Program-made: the position numbers and the translations under genes | Shown here: positions 17,949 to 24,989 of the stretch, piece by piece | Numbering within the stretch: position 1 is the stretch's first letter | How the letters are laid out: each line of letters begins with the position of its first letter | Assembly (NCBI RefSeq): GCF_036802865.1 | Contig: NZ_DAIRVK010000001.1 | Span: forward strand, 806,001-870,000 | DNA: 64,000 bases | Origin: Sulfurospirillum sp036802865 | GTDB taxonomy: Bacteria; Campylobacterota; Campylobacteria; Campylobacterales; Sulfurospirillaceae | Reading direction: 5' to 3' | The notes under the pieces: model-generated | Seen by the model: only the letters and a program-made list of their open reading frames with translations | What the model was told of the DNA's origin: nothing | The model's database searches: none

Positions 17949-18800
17949 ATGGCAATAGGTTTTATCGGACTAGGAAATTTAGGCTCAGCCATTGCAAAAC
18001 GCTTAACGAGTATGGGTGAAGAGGTCATCGTTTGGAATCGAACACGTACCAAAGCAGAAGCCAAAGGGTTTGTGTGTGAAAGCTCACCCAAAGTTTTGAT
18101 GGAGAAGTGTGATACTGTGCTTATGTGTCTGTTTGACTCTGATGGTGTACGAAATGTTTTAACGATGGAAAATGGACTTTTAAGTGCAAACCTCAAAGGC
18201 AAAACCATCATCGACCTTACGACCAACCACTTCAACGATGTGATTGAGTTTCACGCTATGGTTGAAAAACAGGGTGGCAATTACCTCGAGTCACCTGTTT
18301 TAGGCAGTGTCGTACCTGCGAGCAAAGGTGAATTGACCGCCGTTTGTGCAGGCCGTGAGAGTGTCTTTCTTACATGTAAACCACTTCTTGAGAAATTTGC
18401 TTCAACGATTTTCCATCTCAAAGAGGCTGGATTTGCGGCAAAAATGAAGCTGATTAACAACCTTTGTTTGGGTTCATTTATGGCGACCATTGCGGAGTGT
18501 ACGGCACTAGGTGAAGCATGTGGCATCGATAAAAAAGAGCTTTTAGAGATTTTAGGAGCAGGTGGCGGAAAGTCACTGGTGCTGGCTGCTAAAACACAAA
18601 AGCTCATTGATGAAGACTTTAGTCCACATTTTAGCACGGCGGCGATCACCAAAGATTTGCATTGTCTGCAAGACTTGGCGTACAGCCTCAACCGCCCACT
18701 TTACACCGCAAGTGTCACCAAAGAGCTCTTTTCCAAAATGAAAATGATGGGAAAAGGCGATGAGGACTTTAGTTCCATTTACCAACTTTTTAAAGTGTGA
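17949..18800 (+). CDS. NAD(P)-dependent beta-hydroxyacid dehydrogenase (HIBADH/GarR/GLYR family)
   Basis: 283 residues. N-terminal Rossmann fold with GFIGLGNLGSAIA, then WNRTR after strand two, where the Arg usually marks NADP preference; VLGSVVPASKGEL matches the substrate loop (family S-G-G replaced by V-V-P), and the catalytic Lys is in KMKLINN. ATG 17949 is used, five bases after AAGGAA; ATG 17943 is too close to it. Probably a short-chain semialdehyde or glyoxylate reductase controlled by the divergent DauR-like regulator. Confidence 0.88.
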   Translation: MAIGFIGLGNLGSAIAKRLTSMGEEVIVWNRTRTKAEAKGFVCESSPKVLMEKCDTVLMCLFDSDGVRNVLTMENGLLSANLKGKTIIDLTTNHFNDVIEFHAMVEKQGGNYLESPVLGSVVPASKGELTAVCAGRESVFLTCKPLLEKFASTIFHLKEAGFAAKMKLINNLCLGSFMATIAECTALGEACGIDKKELLEILGAGGGKSLVLAAKTQKLIDEDFSPHFSTAAITKDLHCLQDLAYSLNRPLYTASVTKELFSKMKMMGKGDEDFSSIYQLFKV

Positions 18801-18809
18801 CATATACGG

Positions 18810-18832
18810 GCGTTTTACATGTAAAAACGCCT
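18810..18832 (+). terminator. Hairpin after the dehydrogenase gene containing TTACATGTAA
   Basis: GGCGTTTTAC-AT-GTAAAA(A)CGCC stem ten bases after the stop. The centre is the decamer TTACATGTAA that recurs in this window. There is no strong T-run, so termination is only likely. Confidence 0.5.
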
Positions 18833-18990
18833 ACTCTCCCCATACTCTCTCGTAAAGTCTTATCCTATCCACGTTTCTCTTTGTAAAAATCATTGCTTTT
18901 TTCGTCAGACTAGAGCACTTCGTTTACTTCATTTAATACAAAATTAACAGTTGCTTTATATATTAAATATATTCTTAAAGGGGGTAGTTA

Positions 18991-21093
18991 ATGAATAAAA
19001 ACAAAGTATTTTTATCAATAGTACTTTGTTCAAATTTGCTGTATGCTGATGAGGTTGTTGGGCACAATCAAACAGTAATCGAATTAGAACAAATTAGCGT
19101 TGTGGGCATTGCTGAATCGCAAGAGCCTTTAAAAGTGATCACGGATCCAAAAAATCCAATACAACCCATTCCTGCGAGTGATGGTGCGGATTATTTAAAA
19201 AATATACCAGGATTTTCTGTCATCCGAAAAGGTGGCACCGATGGTGACCCAGTTTTAAGGGGTATGTCAGGATCACGCGTTGGTATTTTGATAGATGGGC
19301 AAGAAATTTATGGTGGCTGTGGCGGCAGAATGGATCCACCAACAGCGTATATTTTCCCCGAAGCTTATGATCAAGTAACCGTCATCAAAGGACCTCAAAC
19401 GGTACTCAATGGTTCAGGCTTTTCAGCAGGAACGGTTCAATTTGAGAAAAAAGTAAAACACTATACTGATCCAGACTACAATCTGTATTCATCCTTCAAA
19501 CAAGGCAGTTTTGGTAGAAGCGATCAATTTGTTGATGTAAGTGGTGGTGTTAGCGAAGGTTACGCTCAAATGATCGCTACACGTTCTCATTCCAATAATT
19601 ATAAAGATGGCAATGGCGACACGGTTAATTCCGAATATACCCGATGGAATACAGGTTTAACCGTAGGTTTTACACCAAATGATAACACTGTTATAGAACT
19701 CTCAGCATCAAAGGGTGATGGCGAAGCAAAATATGCCGATAGAACGATGGATGCATCTAAACTGGAGAGAGAAAATTTAAGTTTGAAAGTGATTGAATAT
19801 GACTTGGCAGACAATGTCGAGCAATTGGAATTTCAAGCGTACCATAACTATGTCGATCATATTATGGATAACTATACGTTAAGAAGTGCGCCTGTAGTCA
19901 TGGGAAGTCAAAAATACTCTGCAATGAATCCAGATAGAACAACTGAGGGTGGAAAAATAAAACTTACAACGACCATTCCTAATCTCAATGCCACAAATAT
20001 TACAGGGATCGACTTTAAAAAAGACGAACATACAGGGCGTTCTGCTATGATGAGAGCTTCAGCAAGTGCTGCTGATGATGCTATGTTTGCATCTCCTCGT
20101 GTTACGGATTTTGATTTTAAACAAATGGGTATCTTTGATGAGAGTACCTTTAAGCTAGATGATCATCAAAAAATTATTACTGGGTTAAGAGTCGATAAAC
20201 ACGAAGTAACGGATAAACGAGCCACTTTTGGTATGTTAACCATTGCCAATCCTAACTATTTGCATAAAGATGAAGCGACGCTTACCAGTGGTTTTGCACG
20301 TTATGAAAATAAAATAAACGATATGACCTACTATGTGGGTGTTGGGTATAGTGAACGATTTCCAGATTATTGGGAAAGAACGGTTTACAATTTAGAATCA
20401 AATGCAGCAAGGGCATTTATTCCACAACCTGAAAAAACAAATCAGCTTGATATAGGAACGCATTGGAGCAGTGGAAATGTATTTGGATCGTTGTCGGCAT
20501 TTTATAGCAAAGTCGATGATTATATTCAAACCAGATGGCTTGGTACCAATGGTAAGCCTTTAACTGTTCCTTATGGCATGGGAACTACGTCGTACTCAAA
20601 AGTTACCAATGTTGATGCTACACTCTATGGTGGAGAGATGGAGCTTGGCTACAAAATCACACCAAATTATAAAGTACTTAGTGCTTTATCGTATGTGCAT
20701 GGTCAAAATGATACAGAAAATAAACCATTGGCGCAACAACCACCATTAGAGTTAAAACTATCGGCGATGTATGAGGACAATATCTACGCTGCAGGTGTTC
20801 TTGCTAGGTTTGCTACCAAACAAGATAGATACGATGTGGGTAATGGAAATATCGTAATGATGGGCATGGATACGGGTGAAACTCCGGGTTTTGCAGTTTT
20901 TTCTGTAAATGGTAGCTATAAATACAGTAAAAACGTTATTTTCTCTGCTGGTATCGATAATATTTTTGATAAAGCCTATGCGGAGCATTTAAGTAGAACG
21001 GATCCAATTAGTTCACTTGTTGGCTACACAGGAGAAGAAAAAATTAAAGAACCTGGTAGAAATTTTTGGCTTGAAGTGAAAATAAAGCTCTAA
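18991..21093 (+). CDS. TonB-dependent outer membrane receptor, OprC/NosA-like (copper)
   Basis: 700 residues. Signal peptide to about residue 19, plug domain with PVLRGMSGSRVGILIDG and VTVIKGPQTV, then a 22-strand barrel ending in a C-terminal aromatic-type strand (GRNFWLEVKIKL). Two motifs match the copper ligands known for Pseudomonas OprC: CxxxM at Cys110-Met114 (CGGRM) and HxM at His290-Met292 (HIM). That supports copper uptake, perhaps for copper enzymes such as nitrous oxide reductase; metal identity is inferred. Good AAAGGGGG ribosome site; AT-rich promoter region with no clear Fur box seen. Confidence 0.85.
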   Translation: MNKNKVFLSIVLCSNLLYADEVVGHNQTVIELEQISVVGIAESQEPLKVITDPKNPIQPIPASDGADYLKNIPGFSVIRKGGTDGDPVLRGMSGSRVGILIDGQEIYGGCGGRMDPPTAYIFPEAYDQVTVIKGPQTVLNGSGFSAGTVQFEKKVKHYTDPDYNLYSSFKQGSFGRSDQFVDVSGGVSEGYAQMIATRSHSNNYKDGNGDTVNSEYTRWNTGLTVGFTPNDNTVIELSASKGDGEAKYADRTMDASKLERENLSLKVIEYDLADNVEQLEFQAYHNYVDHIMDNYTLRSAPVVMGSQKYSAMNPDRTTEGGKIKLTTTIPNLNATNITGIDFKKDEHTGRSAMMRASASAADDAMFASPRVTDFDFKQMGIFDESTFKLDDHQKIITGLRVDKHEVTDKRATFGMLTIANPNYLHKDEATLTSGFARYENKINDMTYYVGVGYSERFPDYWERTVYNLESNAARAFIPQPEKTNQLDIGTHWSSGNVFGSLSAFYSKVDDYIQTRWLGTNGKPLTVPYGMGTTSYSKVTNVDATLYGGEMELGYKITPNYKVLSALSYVHGQNDTENKPLAQQPPLELKLSAMYEDNIYAAGVLARFATKQDRYDVGNGNIVMMGMDTGETPGFAVFSVNGSYKYSKNVIFSAGIDNIFDKAYAEHLSRTDPISSLVGYTGEEKIKEPGRNFWLEVKIKL

Positions 21094-21120
21094 AATAGGG
21101 AGTATCTCCAATCAAGACAC

Positions 21121-21148
21121 GCTATGAGAAATTTAATTTTCTCATAGC
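21121..21148. terminator. Long perfect hairpin after the TonB receptor gene
   Basis: GCTATGAGAAA / TTTCTCATAGC, an eleven-base perfect stem with a six-base loop, 28 bases after the stop. The flanking T-run is weak. Confidence 0.6.
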
Positions 21149-21202
21149 AAATCAACCATTCTTATTCATTATTCAAATTGCATATACGCTTTTTGAATTT
21201 TG

Positions 21203-21211
21203 TGCTATACT
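21203..21211 (+). promoter_or_regulatory. Extended -10 promoter candidate for the leucine leader
   Basis: TGCTATACT at 21203-21211 matches an extended -10 (TGnTATAnT); no clear -35, as usual in Campylobacterota. A transcript from about 21218 would start about 20 bases before the leader peptide ATG. Confidence 0.4.
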
Positions 21212-21239
21212 TTTGTCAAATTTTCTTAAAGGAGACCCG

Positions 21240-21341
21240 ATGGCAACTTTTATATCCCATCAAACCATATACCAACCTCAGACAATAGCGCAATTTTCTA
21301 ACGCATCTGTCCTCGTCGTCCTCCTCCTGAAGCTCCGTTAA
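21240..21341 (+). CDS. leuL: Leucine/valine-rich leader peptide for leuA attenuation
   Basis: A 33-codon reading frame with a strong AAAGGAG five bases before its ATG. It ends in Val-Leu-Val-Val-Leu-Leu-Leu-Lys-Leu-Arg, using GTC, CTC and CTG codons, then TAA. A run of leucine and valine codons just before the stop, about 200 bases upstream of an isopropylmalate synthase gene, is the hallmark of ribosome-mediated attenuation of branched-chain amino acid genes. Stalling at low leucyl-tRNA would change the folding of the RNA that follows. Confidence 0.8.
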   Translation: MATFISHQTIYQPQTIAQFSNASVLVVLLLKLR

Positions 21342-21538
21342 TACTTCACACTCACCCTTTTATTTTTCATTGTTGATTTTTAAATTGGCTTTTTAGCCCT
21401 GAGGATACCTCTACCTAATTAGCACAATTTTCATCATTTTGCATTGTTGTTTTTCTGGCAAAGTACCAGATTTTATGCCTAATTCAAGGCAAATATGAGC
21501 ATTTTGGCTCATTATAATAATCATATAAGGATATTTTT
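21342..21538 (+). promoter_or_regulatory. Attenuator region between leader peptide and leuA
   Basis: Holds several stems: GAGG-ATA-CCTC near 21400, TCTGG-CAAAGTA-CCAGA followed by TTTT (21454-21474, terminator-like), TGCC/GGCA just after it, and ATGAGC-ATTTTG-GCTCAT (21495-21512) followed by TATAATAA. The middle one is the best attenuator candidate. The exact alternative pairings with the leader peptide region were not computed. Confidence 0.5.
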
Positions 21539-22855
21539 ATGCAAACGGCACAAACTTTTAAAAAATACAAACCATACCCATTAGTTCATTTAACGCACCG
21601 CGAGTGGGCGAGTAATATTATTACTGGAGCCCCTATTTGGGTTAGTACAGACTTACGCGATGGCAATCAAGCGTTGATTGAGCCGATGAATGCGACCAAA
21701 AAATTGGCATATTTTCAAAAATTGGTGGAGATGGGTTTCAAAGAGATTGAGATCGCGTATCCTAGTGCATCGCAAATGGATTTTGACTTTTGTCGTACAT
21801 TGATCGAGCAAAACTTGATTCCTGAGGATGTTCGTGTTGCGGTATTGATGCCTTCCATCGAGAAACACATCAAACGTACTTTTGAAGCGATGAGAGGGGC
21901 TAGAAAAGTAACAATGCACCTTTATAATCCCACAGCGGACAATCAACGTAAAGTGGTTTTTAATAAAAGTAAAGAGGAGATCATTACCTTAGCATTAGAA
22001 GGTACACGTATCATCAAAGAAGAGGCGGCAAAATTCAAAGGTGATGTGATGTTTCAGTATTCACCTGAAAGCTTTTCACAAACGGAATTAGAGTTTGCGC
22101 GCGATGTGGTAAATGCAGTTATCAGTGAGTGGATGCCAACCAGAAATGCACCGATGGTTATCAACTTGCCGAACACCTTAGAGGCATGTACACCGAACAT
22201 CTATGCCGATAGAATCGAGTGGATGAGCAAACAGATGTTGGAGCGCGATGCCGTAATATTGAGTGTTCACCCGCACAATGACAGAGGTACAGCCGTAGCC
22301 AGTGCTGAGATGGCGATTTTAGCGGGAGCGCAAAGAGTTGAGGGGACATTGATGGGCAATGGCGAGAGAGCGGGCAATGTTGATTTGATTACGTTGGCGT
22401 TCAATCTTTATTCACAAGGGATTGACCCGATGTTAGACATTTACAACATCGATACGATTTTGCAGGAGATCATCACATTGACACACAGTACCATTCCTCC
22501 CCGTCACCCTTATATAGGTTCGATGATTTACACGGCTTTTTCGGGCACGCATCAGGATGCAATAAAGAAGGGCATGGAGTATCAGGTGGCGGCGTTAGAT
22601 GGCTATTGGCACGTACCGTACCTTATAATTGACCCAAAGGATATCAAGCGGGATTATCGTGATGTAGTGCGCATCAATTCGCAGTCGGGTAAAAGTGGCG
22701 TGGCGTATGTTTTAAAAGAGTTTTATGGCATTGAAACGACCAAAAATATGCAAATCGAAATTGCGTTGGAAGTTCAAAAATTGTGTGATGAAAAAGGCAT
22801 TGAGGTCAATGCCGAGGAGATTTTTAAAGTCTTTAGGCAGATGTGTAAACTTTAA
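21539..22855 (+). CDS. leuA: 2-isopropylmalate synthase lacking the C-terminal regulatory domain
   Basis: 438 residues. First step of leucine synthesis: 2-oxoisovalerate plus acetyl-CoA to 2-isopropylmalate. The TIM barrel is complete with STDLRDGNQAL (metal and catalytic Asp/Arg), SVHPHNDRGTAVA (metal-binding His pair) and GNGERAGNVDL, the signatures of the long (yeast/actinobacterial) LeuA class. Members of that class are usually near 550-600 residues; here the chain ends after the linker subdomain (VFRQMCKL), without the LeuA_dimer leucine-binding domain. No coding remnant of that domain is seen downstream. Start ATG 21539 with AAGGA; control appears to be by the upstream leader. Confidence 0.92.
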   Translation: MQTAQTFKKYKPYPLVHLTHREWASNIITGAPIWVSTDLRDGNQALIEPMNATKKLAYFQKLVEMGFKEIEIAYPSASQMDFDFCRTLIEQNLIPEDVRVAVLMPSIEKHIKRTFEAMRGARKVTMHLYNPTADNQRKVVFNKSKEEIITLALEGTRIIKEEAAKFKGDVMFQYSPESFSQTELEFARDVVNAVISEWMPTRNAPMVINLPNTLEACTPNIYADRIEWMSKQMLERDAVILSVHPHNDRGTAVASAEMAILAGAQRVEGTLMGNGERAGNVDLITLAFNLYSQGIDPMLDIYNIDTILQEIITLTHSTIPPRHPYIGSMIYTAFSGTHQDAIKKGMEYQVAALDGYWHVPYLIIDPKDIKRDYRDVVRINSQSGKSGVAYVLKEFYGIETTKNMQIEIALEVQKLCDEKGIEVNAEEIFKVFRQMCKL

Positions 22856-22917
22856 GATCTAAAAAGAAAAAACGATGCATCAAAAATGGCAAGCACAGGA
22901 TGATGCATCAAATTTAA

Positions 22918-22940
22918 AAGGGCAGAGTATTACTGCCCTT
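22918..22940. terminator. Bidirectional terminator after leuA
   Basis: AAGGGCAG / CTGCCCTT stem between convergent leuA and the NicO permease gene, with A-rich and T/C-rich flanks. Just upstream the 8-base palindrome GATGCATC occurs twice (22874 and 22902 region). Confidence 0.8.
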
Positions 22941-22955
22941 CTATAGGGCTTTATG

Positions 22956-23762
22956 TTAGAGAAGAAGCAATACTAATCCTAAAACGATGATAATTCCAAC
23001 AGCTCCAAAATCGAGCCATTTAAAGACTTTTGAAAACTTTGTTTTTGAGCTATTTCTTGCTTTGGTGCTTACGACTGCAGTTAAGGCTATGACAAATCCC
23101 ATGCCAAGGCTCATAAAAACAGCACTTAAAAAGCCAATAAAATAAAGCTCTAACGAGATCGAAAATAAAAAAATGGTAATGGTTCCAGGGCAGGGGACAA
23201 TGCCTGCGGATAGAATAAGCGCAAATTCACTACTGTTATGATTTTTACAGCTTGCGCACGAACAAGAAGAAAGCGGTGGATGTGTGCCCCATTGTGGCTG
23301 TTTTTTGAGGTTTTTATAATGTTTCATTTTTTGGATGAAAAAGTACAAACCCAGCCCAAGAATCATAAGCCCCGATATTTTCGTCGCAAAGGTTGCTATG
23401 TTGATGATAGCAACTGAAAAAAGCGTTTTGAAAATAAAATACCCAATCATCGTGACAAGAAATGCTGAAAAAGTATGAACTGCCGCAATGAGCAAAGCCA
23501 CCAAGAGAGCATTCTTATAGCTTTTGTCATTGGCTAAAAAGTAGGATGCTACAAGTGTCTTACCATGCCCTGGTCCAGAGGCATGAACAAAGCCATATGC
23601 AAAAGAGATTGCTAAGAGGATTAAAATAGGTAAAAAACTGTCTCCATTTTTAATCTGCATAAGAAGTTCACCCAGTTGAACAGACAGACTCTGCAACAGG
23701 TGGGATAAGTATGCAATGATAACATTGGTTTGCTGTTCATTTGTTCCAGATAAAAGGTTCAT
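22956..23762 (-). CDS. NicO-family metal permease
   Basis: 268 residues with about six to seven membrane helices. The helix motif HASGPGHGKTLVASYF and the later AGIVPCPGTITIFLF match the NicO (RcnA/NreB-like nickel-cobalt) family. A loop at about 165-180 contains a cysteine cluster (SCSCASCKNH) that could handle a soft metal. Start overlaps the preceding DUF1007-like gene by four bases. Family members linked to DUF1007 proteins are thought to import or export transition metals; with CALC partners and an OprC-like receptor nearby, copper is a candidate, not proven. Confidence 0.85.
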   Translation of the reverse strand: MNLLSGTNEQQTNVIIAYLSHLLQSLSVQLGELLMQIKNGDSFLPILILLAISFAYGFVHASGPGHGKTLVASYFLANDKSYKNALLVALLIAAVHTFSAFLVTMIGYFIFKTLFSVAIINIATFATKISGLMILGLGLYFFIQKMKHYKNLKKQPQWGTHPPLSSCSCASCKNHNSSEFALILSAGIVPCPGTITIFLFSISLELYFIGFLSAVFMSLGMGFVIALTAVVSTKARNSSKTKFSKVFKWLDFGAVGIIIVLGLVLLLL

Positions 23763-24337
23763 TTTTTGATCTCATACGATATGGTGTTAACAACAGACAT
23801 AGTGTTTTGAAGAATTTTAAATCCAAAACTTTTGCTGATGGTGAAATCTGTTTTGTTATCAAAAGTGATGTTCTCTGGGGTGTGAAAAAAAGCCAACGAG
23901 CGGGTGGAATCAAAAAAATAATAGACAAGTTTTGATGCATCCTTGATAGGTGCATTTAATTCAATATCGAAAGCATACTGCACCATTTTGTTGTTTATTT
24001 CTGCGGTAAAATTCTTAACGGTAAAAGCTTGCATGGGTATATCATTGAGTGTAATGATGCTCATAAAATGCGGTTTTTCTGCTTTTTCTAAAATGTCAAA
24101 CATCGCATGTGTTTCTTCCTCTTCAAAACGTGCATTTTTGTTCGTGTCATAAAGGCTTATCAGTTGTGCTGAAAGCGTTTCATCAAATTTCCAAACAACC
24201 TCTATTTTTTGAATAGCATTGTTTGTAAAGAGGGTATGTGTTGAAACATTGATAAGCGATGCCAAACTGCCACCACACAGAGCACACGCACTTGCCACTG
24301 AAACCAGAAAAGAGAGACAAAATACACTTTTTAACAT
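23759..24337 (-). CDS. DUF1007-like exported protein with N-terminal CALC motif
   Basis: 192 residues. Signal peptide with an Ala-Ser-Ala cleavage site, so the mature protein would begin Cys-Ala-Leu-Cys-Gly-Gly. The body fits the DUF1007 family, including an Asp/Asn-rich calcium-type loop (YDTNKNARFEEEE) and the typical VVWKFDE and IELNAPI strands. Family members usually start with a His-Pro-His motif after the signal; here a CxxC takes that place. Cotranscribed with a paralogue upstream and the NicO permease downstream; likely a periplasmic metal-handling partner. Confidence 0.8.
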   Translation of the reverse strand: MLKSVFCLSFLVSVASACALCGGSLASLINVSTHTLFTNNAIQKIEVVWKFDETLSAQLISLYDTNKNARFEEEETHAMFDILEKAEKPHFMSIITLNDIPMQAFTVKNFTAEINNKMVQYAFDIELNAPIKDASKLVYYFFDSTRSLAFFHTPENITFDNKTDFTISKSFGFKILQNTMSVVNTISYEIKK

Positions 24338-24375
24338 TTTAAGCCTTTTATTTTTAGAGGTGTCTTAGTCGAAAT

Positions 24376-24948
24376 TTAAAATTTTGAAATATCCAGTTTG
24401 ATGTAATTTGTTGTCGCCATAATTTCTGGAATGACTTTAATGCCATTGTCTTTTCGCGTTTTAAACTGGGTCGTGTTGATGATGCTTGTATGGTCAATAT
24501 TTTCTAAAAAAACCATTGTTCTGGCTGAATCAATAAAGACTATTTCGACGGTGTTCTTATCTTGAAGTGCATAGTTTAATGGAATTTCAAATCTAATCGT
24601 TACCAGTTTATTTTCAAGAAATATATCAAAATTTTTGGCTTCAACATGAGTGCTTTTCCCATTGATTTGAATAGAAGTCATAAAAGAGGGCTTTTGGTAT
24701 TGCTCTAAAGAATCATAGATTTTGAGTTGATCTGAGGGTTGCATCTGCTTTTCAATATGATAAAGCTTTACAATCTCCGCAGAGGTACTAGCGCTAAATT
24801 GCCATGTCACTTCTATTTTTTGCAGTTGTTCTTCTGCCACATAAGCTTTAATAGAGGCTTGTACAAAAGAGACTTTGTTATTGTTGCATAATGCACAAGC
24901 ATGGGCAAAATTAAAAAAAATAAATAGCGTACATAAAATTTTGAACAT
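24376..24948 (-). CDS. Second DUF1007-like exported protein with N-terminal CALC motif
   Basis: 190 residues, clearly a paralogue of the next gene. Signal peptide ending Ala-His-Ala, then mature start Cys-Ala-Leu-Cys-Asn-Asn. It keeps the VTWQFSAS and FEIPLNYAL strands but its calcium-type loop is degenerate (YHIEKQMQPSDQ). First gene of the three-gene operon; 38 bases separate it from its paralogue. Confidence 0.78.
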   Translation of the reverse strand: MFKILCTLFIFFNFAHACALCNNNKVSFVQASIKAYVAEEQLQKIEVTWQFSASTSAEIVKLYHIEKQMQPSDQLKIYDSLEQYQKPSFMTSIQINGKSTHVEAKNFDIFLENKLVTIRFEIPLNYALQDKNTVEIVFIDSARTMVFLENIDHTSIINTTQFKTRKDNGIKVIPEIMATTNYIKLDISKF

Positions 24949-24989
24949 GGATCAATAACCCTTATTTGCAGAGTCTAGAGTATGTATGG

